Shown here in pieces: positions 54,532 through 62,760 of a stretch of DNA of 64,000 bases (position 1 is the stretch's first letter; the number at the start of each line of letters is the position of its first letter). The DNA lies in NCBI RefSeq assembly GCF_002086735.1, contig NZ_MVIJ01000013.1, forward strand, positions 62,001-126,000. Reading direction: 5' to 3'. Below the pieces are notes generated by a model that saw nothing but the letters and a program-made list of their open reading frames with translations, did no database searches and was not told where the DNA came from. Source of the DNA: Mycobacterium scrofulaceum. Lineage in GTDB: Bacteria > Actinomycetota > Actinomycetes > Mycobacteriales > Mycobacteriaceae. The position numbers were made by a program, and so were the translations under genes.

Positions 54532-55302
54532 ATGAACGTCTTGGAATTGTTCGATCTGCGCGGCAAGCGGGCGCTCGTCACCGGGGCATCCAGCGGCATC
54601 GGCAAGGAAGTGGCGCGGGCGTACCTGCAAGCGGGTGCCGACGTGGCCATCGCCGCGCGCCGCGCCGACGGCTTGGAGCGGGTCGCCCCGGAGATCGCGG
54701 CGGACGGCGACGGCAAGGTCGTGCCGATCGTCTGCGACGTGACCCAACCCGACCAGGTGACCGACATGCTCGAGCGGGTCACCGCGGAGCTGGGCGGCGT
54801 CGATATCGCGGTCTGCAACGCCGGGGTCATCACCGTGAACGGGATGCTCGACATGTCGCTCGACGAGTTCGAGGACATCCAAAAAACCAATGTCACAGGC
54901 GTTTTCCTGACCGCGCAAGCGGCCGCCAGGGCGATGGTCCGGCAGGGGCAGGGCGGCGCCATCATCACCACGGCGTCGATGTCGGGTCACATCATCAACG
55001 TCCCGCAGCAAGTGGGTCACTACTGCGCGTCCAAAGCGGCGGTGATTCACCTGACCAAGGCCATGGCCGTCGAATTCGCGCCGCACCGCATCCGGGTCAA
55101 CAGCGTCAGCCCGGGCTACATCCTCACCGAACTCGTGGAGCCGCTGACCGAATACCACCGCCTGTGGGAGCCGAAAATACCGCTCGGCCGGATCGGGCGC
55201 CCCGAGGAACTCACCGGCCTGTATCTCTACCTCGCGAGCGAGGCGTCCAGCTACATGACCGGCTCCGACATCGTGATCGACGGCGGATACACCTGCCCGT
55301 AG
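54532..55302 (+). CDS. short-chain dehydrogenase/reductase
   Basis: A 256-residue classical SDR: cofactor motif TGASSGIG, Asn120, catalytic Ser149-Tyr164-Lys168 (SMSGHIINVPQQ then HYCASK), NNAG-type VCNAGVI, and the C-terminal SDIVIDGGYTCP. The Asp and Arg-rich cofactor pocket (AARRADG) favours NADP(H). ATG 54532. Substrate unknown; the adjacent NTF2 protein and KstR-like box hint at sterol or lipid metabolism. Its TAG stop directly abuts the convergent DUF2071 gene. Confidence 0.9.
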   Translation: MNVLELFDLRGKRALVTGASSGIGKEVARAYLQAGADVAIAARRADGLERVAPEIAADGDGKVVPIVCDVTQPDQVTDMLERVTAELGGVDIAVCNAGVITVNGMLDMSLDEFEDIQKTNVTGVFLTAQAAARAMVRQGQGGAIITTASMSGHIINVPQQVGHYCASKAAVIHLTKAMAVEFAPHRIRVNSVSPGYILTELVEPLTEYHRLWEPKIPLGRIGRPEELTGLYLYLASEASSYMTGSDIVIDGGYTCP

Positions 55303-56076
55303 CTATGCGACGCGGCTGGGGCGGCCGAAACGCGTTCGCACAGCAGGCGAAAAGAGCGCGCGCAGCCGCTCGCCGGCAGGCCGCACGGAGGCGGCCGCCA
55401 CCAGTTCGTCGTCCAGCTCGACGATCTCGGCCGCCCGCAACGGCCAGGTCTCGTGCTCGTTCGGTATCCACCAGGTCCGGCCGGCCTTGCGGGTGTGGGC
55501 GCCCCATCGGGAGGTGAGCCAGACTTCCAGCGGCGTCGGTTCCACGGGGGCGCCGACAACGACCTCGACGCGGCAGCGCAAGCCGCGGCGGGGCCAGCGG
55601 CGCACGCTCGCATACGCGACGCGGTCGCCGTGCCGGGTCAGCCGCATCCGCGCCCAGGTATAGGGGACGCCGAGGCCGGCACGGACGACCGGCACGACCG
55701 CGAGCCGCGCCGTCTCCAGCGACCGGAACAGCACACCGTGGCGGCCGGAGTCGTCGACGGAGTACAGCCGGACGTTGGTCTCGGGGAAGCTGCCGAAGTA
55801 CGGAAGCCGAAGCGAAGAGCCAACTTTGGTGCTGTCCATGGCGAATGGGACCAAACCGACGTAGGTCATCCCGTCGGCGAAGACGTCGGGCCGGGTGCCC
55901 GGCGGGTACAGGGCTTCGACGGTATCGGGCCGCACCGGCCAGTGGAGGAAGGTCAGATCGCGCCAGCGCTGATCGAACGTGACCGGCCCGGGCAGCGGTG
56001 GCGGCGTGATGGGAAATCCCGCGAGGGCCTCGCTCCCGCCGGGCCCGGCGAGCGGCGGGTCGGGCGTGGCGGTCAT
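55303..56076 (-). CDS. DUF2071 family protein
   Basis: A 257-residue protein with the COG3361/DUF2071 pattern: FDQRWRDLTFLHWPVRPDTV near residue 36, then FADGMTYVGLVPFAMDST, ETNVRLYSVDD and an Arg/Trp-rich region ending in a helical tail. Function unknown; family members are sometimes next to metal-stress genes. ATG 56076 (MTATPDPPLAG) is preferred over a longer frame. Cytoplasmic, no membrane segment. Confidence 0.85.
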   Translation of the reverse strand: MTATPDPPLAGPGGSEALAGFPITPPPLPGPVTFDQRWRDLTFLHWPVRPDTVEALYPPGTRPDVFADGMTYVGLVPFAMDSTKVGSSLRLPYFGSFPETNVRLYSVDDSGRHGVLFRSLETARLAVVPVVRAGLGVPYTWARMRLTRHGDRVAYASVRRWPRRGLRCRVEVVVGAPVEPTPLEVWLTSRWGAHTRKAGRTWWIPNEHETWPLRAAEIVELDDELVAAASVRPAGERLRALFSPAVRTRFGRPSRVA

Positions 56077-56223
56077 CGGACCATCGTGACACGCGCCGCC
56101 GTCAGGGGTGCCGGGCCGGCGGGACCGCCGCGCACCGTGCCATTGTCGGCACGTCGAAGAACTCGCCGACCCCACCGGTCGGGCCGACTTCCTGGCCTCC
56201 GAGTTGAGTCCGGCCGCAAGGAC

Positions 56224-56589
56224 TTACGAACCGTTGATCCACTGTCGCGCCCGATCGATCCGATCGGCGGGAAAGTGCTGGATTTCGGCTGACACAAAAT
56301 GCGACGCGAGATGCTCGGCGACGTCCCCCAGAAGCGAGTCGGTGACCACCGCGACCTTCTTGATGTGCTTTTGGTGGTCGTGAATGAAGCGGAAGTGAGT
56401 GACCATCGCCCCGAAGCTGTCCCAGCCGGGAAACGACGCCGCGCTGATGATCAGGCCGGCGAGGTCGCCCTTCGCCGCGATCTGAGGATCGACGGCTTTC
56501 GCGAGTTCGTCGAAATCGCTCTTGTCGAGCGCGGCCTTCGGTCGCACTTCCAGGACCGAATGCTCGGTGTCCAGGTCGTATTCGATCAT
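56224..56589 (-). CDS. STAS/SpoIIAA-like protein
   Basis: A 121-residue protein of the SpoIIAA/STAS-like superfamily: VLEVRPKAALDKSDFDELA, GLIISAASFPGWDSFGAMVTH and VVTDSLLGDVAEHLA. Such proteins act in stress or lipid-binding roles, but this branch is uncharacterised. ATG 56589 follows GAGGAGC. Upstream in-frame codons encode unrelated sequence. Confidence 0.85.
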   Translation of the reverse strand: MIEYDLDTEHSVLEVRPKAALDKSDFDELAKAVDPQIAAKGDLAGLIISAASFPGWDSFGAMVTHFRFIHDHQKHIKKVAVVTDSLLGDVAEHLASHFVSAEIQHFPADRIDRARQWINGS

Positions 56590-56705
56590 GGCTTGCTCCT
56601 CGCGGCTCGCTGGGTCTTCAGGTGGCGTATGCCGCCATGATGCGGGCACCGGCGCGCGGGGGGTAAGAGGCGAAGGTCATCGGCGATGGGCCGCGGCCTC
56701 GCGGC

Positions 56706-57362
56706 CTAACTCTCCAGCTCGCCGGAAATCCCGCGCTCGAGGCGGTCCTGCGTCGTGGCGGGCAGTACCATCAGCCCGTCGAGTTCTCGGCGGGCAAAGT
56801 CGTAGGCGTGCCGACGTTCCTGTGTGGTCGCGGCGGCGTCCGACGCCACCCGTAGCAGGTTTTCGGCCCGCGCGATGCGTTGCTGGTCCGCCCGGGAGAA
56901 ATCGCTGCGGCGCCTGCGCCGCGCTTCCGTCTCGGCGGCGCTGAAGGCGGTCACGTAGTCCTCGACGGCGGCCCGGTATTGCGCGGCGGCCTCGCGGTCG
57001 TCGAGGAGGTCTTCGGCTTTCACGGGGCGCAAGAAGTCGGCCCGGAGCTTGGCCTTGTGGAACGCCATCGTGAGCGGGTCGCGCATGTCGGTCATGAGCG
57101 GGAAGTCCAGCAACTTGGCCACGTCGAGCTCGTACTCGAGCCAGCGCGCGTCGGTGCGGCCGTGCTCCTCGATGACCCGGCGCAGCGACGTCCACTGTGC
57201 GACGTGATTGTCGCCCGTTGGCGCCGCTTCGGTCCGGTCGGGATGCGGAGGCTGTTCGGGCCGGCGGCGGTTGGCGCCGAACGCTCGCACCGCTGCGACG
57301 GTCGCTCCAGCCAGGGGCAGGATCACGATCAACAGCTCGGCCAACCGGATGAGTAAACCCAC
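56706..57362 (-). CDS. hypothetical membrane-anchored protein
   Basis: A roughly 218-residue protein with one N-terminal transmembrane helix (GLLIRLAELLIVILPLAGATV) followed by a basic stretch and a long charged helical domain (ERRHAYDFARRELDGL, Arg-rich RRRRRSDF). GTG 57362 is preferred because it starts just before the membrane segment; ATG 57395 is an alternative. No family recognised, but similar proteins occur widely in mycobacteria. Confidence 0.7.
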   Translation of the reverse strand: MGLLIRLAELLIVILPLAGATVAAVRAFGANRRRPEQPPHPDRTEAAPTGDNHVAQWTSLRRVIEEHGRTDARWLEYELDVAKLLDFPLMTDMRDPLTMAFHKAKLRADFLRPVKAEDLLDDREAAAQYRAAVEDYVTAFSAAETEARRRRRSDFSRADQQRIARAENLLRVASDAAATTQERRHAYDFARRELDGLMVLPATTQDRLERGISGELES

Positions 57363-57469
57363 ACGGCCAGGATGCCACCAGCGGATCGCCGACATGCGCG
57401 TCGAGAGCGGGGTCGCCGACTCCGGCCATCTGCCTGCCCTTCTCCGCCGGGCGTGGCAGGCTGGCCGCT

Positions 57470-58327
57470 GTGAGCATGGCTGATGCGGCGCGGCTGGCCT
57501 TTCAAATCAGCCTCTTCGTGGTGATTCTCGGGTACGGGTTGACCGCGCGGTTCGCCGATGTCATCTACGTGCTGCGGCTGCCGGATCTGTTGGTCCGTTC
57601 GTTGTTGTCCGTGCTGCTCGTCGCGCCGGTGATCGCCGCGGTCTTGGTCAGCGCGCTGAACCTGCGGCCCCAGGTGGCCATCGCGCTGGTCACATTGGCG
57701 ATCTCACCGCTGCCGCCGCTGCTGCCGCGCCGGGGGGAGAAGGCCGGGGGGCGGGAGCAATACGGGCTCGGCCTCGTCGTCGTGCTCGCCGTCCTCGCCG
57801 TCCCGGTGATCTCCGTGGCGGTGCCGCTGGTCGGGCGGGTGTTCGGGCATCAGTACGTCGCAAACCCTTGGGCCATCGCGGAACTGATGCTGGTGTCGGT
57901 GTTGGCGCCGCTCGCCGCGGGCGTGGCGATCCGTACCCGCTGGCCGGCACTCGCGGACCGCATCGAGCGGCCGATCGACCGCGTGCAGCGGTGGGCGTTG
58001 CCCGTGGCCATGGTCGTCCTGCTGATCGCCGCGGCGCCGAGCATGTGGCGGCTCCTGGGCGAATCGACGTTGGTGGCAATGGTGTTGTTCGTGTCCAGCA
58101 CCCTCGCCGTCGGGCACGTGCTGGGCGGGCCCGACCCCCAGTCATCGGCGGTGTTGGCCTTCGCCAGCAGCTGCCGCCACCCCGCAACCGCGCTGACCAT
58201 CGCATCGGCGAACTTTCCCAACGCGGACGAACACGGCGCCGTTGCGCTCTACGGTGTGGTCACCGCCGTCATCGGGGCGCTCTACACTTTCTGGATGCGC
58301 CGACACGCGGCCCCGTCCCCCGCGTAA
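57470..58327 (+). CDS. BASS/bile-acid:Na+ symporter-like membrane protein
   Basis: A 285-residue polytopic membrane protein with about nine helices ([56 protein letters not shown] and others). The pattern of paired hydrophobic segments and the [20 protein letters not shown] motif resemble the BASS transporter family. GTG 57470 with ATG 57476 two codons on. Substrate unknown. Convergent with GAP. Confidence 0.72.
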   Translation: MSMADAARLAFQISLFVVILGYGLTARFADVIYVLRLPDLLVRSLLSVLLVAPVIAAVLVSALNLRPQVAIALVTLAISPLPPLLPRRGEKAGGREQYGLGLVVVLAVLAVPVISVAVPLVGRVFGHQYVANPWAIAELMLVSVLAPLAAGVAIRTRWPALADRIERPIDRVQRWALPVAMVVLLIAAAPSMWRLLGESTLVAMVLFVSSTLAVGHVLGGPDPQSSAVLAFASSCRHPATALTIASANFPNADEHGAVALYGVVTAVIGALYTFWMRRHAAPSPA

Positions 58328-58339
58328 CTGCGGGCGGCC

Positions 58340-59020
58340 TTACAGAATCCCTAAGCCGCGAAGGGCTTTGGTCCCGAACCAGATCCCGAAAATCACGCCC
58401 ACCACGATCACGATGTACCGGTCATGGTCCTGCAGCCAGCGCAGGACGCGGTCCAGCAGCGAGCGGGATCGCCTCGGGAAAATCGCAGCAGCACCGACGA
58501 TGAGCAGGTTCGCGCTTGCGGCAAGCACCACGAAGACCACGTACAAACCGATATTGGCAGGCCGGCTCAAATTCGCGTCGCCGACCACCCCGATCGCCGC
58601 CAGCGTGAAAACCCAGGCTTTCACCGAGACGGTGATGACGCCGGCGCCGATCAGGAAGGCCTTGGCGGGGGTGGCCGACGTCAGCATGGTCATCCACTTC
58701 GGCGGTGGCGCGTTGGGGTCGTCGTCGGTGAACAGCTCCCGCTCCGCCGTGACCAGAAACAGCACGGCCACCACCAACAGCACGGTGGACACGATCCAGT
58801 GGTGCTGGCGATTCGAGTCGGCGCTGCGGGATCCCCAATGCAGGATCGACCCGAAGACGAGGCCTTGCAGCAGGCGCGTGCTGATGTGCCCAGCAACCCA
58901 GGCGCCGGCAGCTCGCAGACGCGATGGGGTGCCCAGCAGCATGATCGTGATGACGATCTCGACCGGTTCCAGTGCGCTGCCGAGGATCAACGGAATGAGG
59001 CCGCCCCAGACGGCGAGCAT
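58340..59020 (-). CDS. GAP family (glycopeptidolipid-addressing) membrane protein
   Basis: A 226-residue protein with six predicted transmembrane helices; LAVWGGLIPLILGSALEPVEI, a hydrophilic loop (ERELFTDDDPNAPPPKW) and the C-terminal RYIVIVVGVIFGIWFGTKAL match the GAP/SfLAP family. In M. smegmatis GAP helps move glycopeptidolipids to the cell surface. ATG 59020 directly abuts the sulfatase stop (0 nt), so the two are translationally coupled; it may export a lipid processed by that operon. Confidence 0.86.
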   Translation of the reverse strand: MLAVWGGLIPLILGSALEPVEIVITIMLLGTPSRLRAAGAWVAGHISTRLLQGLVFGSILHWGSRSADSNRQHHWIVSTVLLVVAVLFLVTAERELFTDDDPNAPPPKWMTMLTSATPAKAFLIGAGVITVSVKAWVFTLAAIGVVGDANLSRPANIGLYVVFVVLAASANLLIVGAAAIFPRRSRSLLDRVLRWLQDHDRYIVIVVGVIFGIWFGTKALRGLGIL

Positions 59021-61348
59021 TTATTGCGCTGCCTGTGCCGCGCGCAGTTCCGCCTCGGCGATCGCCGCGGCCAGATCGGCAGGCTGCGGACACACGGTGG
59101 CCTCGATCCGGTCGATTCGGCCCGTGAACCGGACGTCGTGCCCGTACGGCACAACCGGGGAGCCGGTGTCGGTACCGATGTCCAAGGTCTCGCCGCTCAT
59201 CGAGAACCGGAACGGCACCGTGCGGTCGACGCGGCCGGTGGCCACCTCGGCGTCATCGACGTGGAGCGACACCAGGGCGCCCTTGCCCAACCCCCCGCCG
59301 TCGTAGTCGAACGAAACCCGCAGCGCGACTGGGCCTTTTGACAATCGCTCGGTGGCCGCGACGGTGGTGAGCTCATGGCCGAAGTAGTTGTAGACGAAGT
59401 GCGGAACGCTGTCGCAGAGGTACAGACTCCATCCGGCCATCGCGCCGCCGATGCTGATGATCACCCCCTGAGCCCCGCCCGGCGGGATGAACAGTTGCGC
59501 CACCAGCTCGAAGGAGGTGCTGGTGTAGCCCAGCGTCACCGGTTCGGGGATGCGCACCTGCCCGGCGTAGTAGGTGACCGAGGTGCGCCCGCCCAGCGGG
59601 TGTGGCCGGTTGACGGGCAGCGCGCGCGCCAGCGTCGCGTCGCTGAGCGGGTAGACGTCGTATTTGCGCGCCTCGGCGTCGAACACCGCCCGAAGATCGG
59701 CGAGCTTGTCGGGGTGTTGGGCCGCGAGGTCGACGCCCTGGCTGAAATCCTCGGCCAGACGGTAGAGCTCCCAGCGTTCGGTGTCGCCGAACGGTGTCGC
59801 GCGCTGGGCGCGTACCCAGGGCAGCCGGCCGTGAAAGCACGAGGCGATCCAACCCTCGTGGTAGACGGCGCGGTTGCCGAAGATCTCGAAATATTGAGTG
59901 GTGCGCCGACTGGCCGCCGAGTCGTCGTCGAACGAGTACATCATGCTGACGCCCTCGACCGGCTTCTGTTCGACACCATCGACACGGGCCGGCATTTCGA
60001 TGCCGGCGGCCTGCAGGATGGTCGGAGCTATATCGATGACGTGGTGGAATTGCTCGCGCTGCTCCCCCGCCGCCGTCATGCCTCGCGGCCACGAGATCGC
60101 CAGCCCGTTTCGGGTTCCGCCGAAATGCGACGCCACCTGTTTCATCCATTGAAACGGGGCGTCGAGCGCCCATGCCCAGCCGACGTTGTAATGGTTCTCG
60201 CATCGTCGCGTGCCGAAGTCGGACATGTGGGCCAGCAGCCACTCGGGATCTTCGGGCATCCCGTTCTGGAACGCCGGCGAGCTCCAGGCGCCGTGCAGCG
60301 TTCCTTCTCCCGACGCGCCGTTGTCGCCGCAGAGGTAGATGAAAAGGGTGTTGTCCCACTGCCCCAACTGGTCGACCGCGTCGATGACCCGCCCGATCTG
60401 GGCGTCGGTGTGGGCCAAAAAGCCGGCGTAAACCTCCATCAGTCGCCGGGCCACCGGCTTGTAGCGGTCGTCGTAGTCGGCCCATGCCGGTATCTGCTCG
60501 GGTCGCGGCGTCAGCCGTGCGCCGGCGGGGATGATGCCCATTTCGAGCTGGCGGGCATATGTGCGTTCCCGCAACGCATCCCAGCCGTCGTCGAACCGCC
60601 CGGCGAATCGGTCCGACCATTGCGGCCACACGTGGTGGGGGCTGTGCGTGGCGCCGGGCGCGAAGTACACAAAGAAGGGCTTGTCCGGCGCCGACGTCTG
60701 CTGCAGCCGGATCCACTCGATCGCCCGGTCGGCGAGGTCCTCCGTCAGGTGGTAGTCGTCGCGTCCGACGTACGGCTCGATCGGTGTGATCTGGTCGTAG
60801 AGCGCGGGTTCGTACTGGGAAGTGTCGCCGCCCAGAAAGCCGTAGAAGCGTTCGAATCCCAGACCGGTCGGCCAGCGGTCGAACGGGCCGGCGGGCCCCG
60901 TCTCCCACGTCGGGGTGAAATGCGCCTTGCCGAACAACGCCGTGCTATAGCCGTTCAACCGCAACACCTCTGCGACCGTGGCGGTGCTTCGCGGGATAAC
61001 GCTGTCGTAACCGGGCAACCCGTATGCGATTTCGCAGATGGTGCCCATGTGCGCGCTGTGATGGTTGCGTCCGGTCAGCAGTGCGGCGCGCGTAGGAGAA
61101 CACAAAGCGGTCGTATGGAATTGGTTGTAGCGCAAGCCCGCGCCGGCGACCCGGTCCAGCGCCGGTGTCGGCACCGGCCCGCCAAAAGTCGATGCGGCCC
61201 CGAATCCGACATCGTCGAGCAGCACCACGACGACGTTGGGAGCGCCCGCGGGCGGATGCACGATCGACGGCCGGACTGGGATGGACGGGTCCGCCGGCGA
61301 GTCGGTGTGTCCGGGGAGTCGTTCCTGGTGGGGGGGCAGGTCGACCAT
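59021..61348 (-). CDS. arylsulfatase
   Basis: A 775-residue sulfatase (AtsD-like length). The formylglycine signature is CSPTRAALLTGRN, with Cys83 to be oxidised by a sulfatase-modifying enzyme; DDVGFG gives the metal aspartates, and HSPHHVWPQW and FGKAHFTPTWE supply further ligands. The C-terminal 200 residues are a beta-rich accessory domain (FELVAQLFIPPGG, then WSLYLCDSV). ATG 61348 follows a perfect AGGAGG; upstream frames are junk. No signal peptide is visible, so substrate access is unclear. It cleaves a sulfate ester; target unknown. Confidence 0.92.
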   Translation of the reverse strand: MVDLPPHQERLPGHTDSPADPSIPVRPSIVHPPAGAPNVVVVLLDDVGFGAASTFGGPVPTPALDRVAGAGLRYNQFHTTALCSPTRAALLTGRNHHSAHMGTICEIAYGLPGYDSVIPRSTATVAEVLRLNGYSTALFGKAHFTPTWETGPAGPFDRWPTGLGFERFYGFLGGDTSQYEPALYDQITPIEPYVGRDDYHLTEDLADRAIEWIRLQQTSAPDKPFFVYFAPGATHSPHHVWPQWSDRFAGRFDDGWDALRERTYARQLEMGIIPAGARLTPRPEQIPAWADYDDRYKPVARRLMEVYAGFLAHTDAQIGRVIDAVDQLGQWDNTLFIYLCGDNGASGEGTLHGAWSSPAFQNGMPEDPEWLLAHMSDFGTRRCENHYNVGWAWALDAPFQWMKQVASHFGGTRNGLAISWPRGMTAAGEQREQFHHVIDIAPTILQAAGIEMPARVDGVEQKPVEGVSMMYSFDDDSAASRRTTQYFEIFGNRAVYHEGWIASCFHGRLPWVRAQRATPFGDTERWELYRLAEDFSQGVDLAAQHPDKLADLRAVFDAEARKYDVYPLSDATLARALPVNRPHPLGGRTSVTYYAGQVRIPEPVTLGYTSTSFELVAQLFIPPGGAQGVIISIGGAMAGWSLYLCDSVPHFVYNYFGHELTTVAATERLSKGPVALRVSFDYDGGGLGKGALVSLHVDDAEVATGRVDRTVPFRFSMSGETLDIGTDTGSPVVPYGHDVRFTGRIDRIEATVCPQPADLAAAIAEAELRAAQAAQ

Positions 61349-61437
61349 CGCGCCTCCTGGTGCTGGTGTTGCGGATCCCCGGCCGTCCCCCATGCAATTT
61401 CGGCGCCTTCACCCAGGTGGGTGCGCTCCCGCCGGCG

Positions 61438-62670
61438 TCACGTCTGTGGCCGCACGCCGAGCACATCGCGGAACAGGGCCTGCCGCAACGCGAGTTCGCG
61501 AGGGTCGCTCCACAGGTGGAAACCCAGCCGGTTCATCACGTAGGCGAAGCCGACGCCGGTGTCCGGGTCCGCGCAGCCGAACGACCCGCCGAAGCCCGGG
61601 GTCCCGAAGGCCCGGCCCGAGGAGCCGAAGGCGAAGTGCGGCAAGGGTTTACAGAATCCGAGTGAATACGCGACGTCCACGTTCATCACCTTGTCGCGAA
61701 TGCCCCGGCTCGGCGGCAGTCCCGGCGCGGCCAGCGCATCGACGGTGTCGCCGGCCAGGCCGAGCTCGGCGCCCCCGGTGGCCGCGCTGCCGTACAAGCG
61801 TGCCACCGACCGGGCGGTGCCGATGCCGTTGGCTGACGGGATCTCGACCGCCCTCACGTCGTCGCGGTTGTAGTCGCCGTTGAACGCGTTGACGCCGCGC
61901 GGGACGGCGATGGTGCGCGCCGTGAGGCCGACCGGGTTGAGCGAGGCACCCACGAATCCGGGCGGCATCACCTTGAGATGCAGCAGCGTTTCGGCGCGCA
62001 CCCAATTGTGGACCTGCGCGACCCGCCCCCGGTCGACCGAATCCGGCAAGCCGATGTGGAGGTCGAGACCCAGCTGCCGGACGACCTCGTCGGCCATGAA
62101 GCGGCCCAGCGTGCGGCCCGCCGGGTCGGTCCGGCGGATCAGTTCGGACTCGTACCAGCCGAGCGTGATCGCGTGGTAGCCGTGCCGGGTGCCCGGTCGC
62201 CAGGCCGGTGCCTGGCCCGCCAGAATCGGTGCGAGCCTGTCCGGGTCGGCGACGTCGGAGAGCGTCGGCTTGGGCTTGAGCGCGCACAGGCCGGCTTGAT
62301 GCCCCAGGAGCTGACGGACCGTCACATCGCCCTTGCCCGCGTGCGCGAACTCCGGCCAGTAGTCGGCGACCCTGGCGTCATAGGAGAACAGTCCGCGGGA
62401 GGCGGCGACCGCCATCACCAGGGCGGCGACACCCTTGGTCGTGGAGAACATGTTCACCATCGTGTCGGGCTGCCAGGGTTGTTTCGCCAACCCGTTGCGG
62501 TAGCCGCCCCACAGGTCGACCACCTTGACCCCGTCGCGGTAGACGGCGACCGCCGCTCCCACCTCCGCGCCGTCGCGGAAGCTGGCGCGGAAGGCGTCGG
62601 CGACCTTCCCGTAGCCGGTATCCACGTCGCCGTGAATCTGATCCGCCGATACCGCAATCTTGAGCACCAT
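61438..62670 (-). CDS. beta-lactamase-fold serine hydrolase (EstB/LipL type)
   Basis: A 410-residue class C beta-lactamase-like esterase. Ser76-x-x-Lys79 is in FSTTKGVAAL, Tyr165 is in HGYHAITLGW, and the third motif is near GTPGFGGSFGCAD. Mycobacterial members are carboxylesterases or lipases; true beta-lactamase activity is less likely. ATG 62670. A 13-bp tandem duplication lies just upstream. It is 89 nt upstream of the sulfatase and on the same strand. Confidence 0.9.
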   Translation of the reverse strand: MVLKIAVSADQIHGDVDTGYGKVADAFRASFRDGAEVGAAVAVYRDGVKVVDLWGGYRNGLAKQPWQPDTMVNMFSTTKGVAALVMAVAASRGLFSYDARVADYWPEFAHAGKGDVTVRQLLGHQAGLCALKPKPTLSDVADPDRLAPILAGQAPAWRPGTRHGYHAITLGWYESELIRRTDPAGRTLGRFMADEVVRQLGLDLHIGLPDSVDRGRVAQVHNWVRAETLLHLKVMPPGFVGASLNPVGLTARTIAVPRGVNAFNGDYNRDDVRAVEIPSANGIGTARSVARLYGSAATGGAELGLAGDTVDALAAPGLPPSRGIRDKVMNVDVAYSLGFCKPLPHFAFGSSGRAFGTPGFGGSFGCADPDTGVGFAYVMNRLGFHLWSDPRELALRQALFRDVLGVRPQT

Positions 62671-62680
62671 CGTCGCTCCT

Positions 62681-62706
62681 CCGAGTGGAGACTCCGAGTG
62701 GAGACT
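62681..62706 (-). repeat. 13-bp tandem duplication upstream of the serine hydrolase
   Basis: CCGAGTGGAGACT occurs twice in direct tandem, ending 11 nt before the serine hydrolase start and so overlapping its ribosome-binding or leader region. Confidence 0.75.
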
Positions 62707-62760
62707 AAGGCAGCGGCGCCGGCGGGCAGCGTCTTTTGGCCGGTTCCGCGGCGCGGGGAG

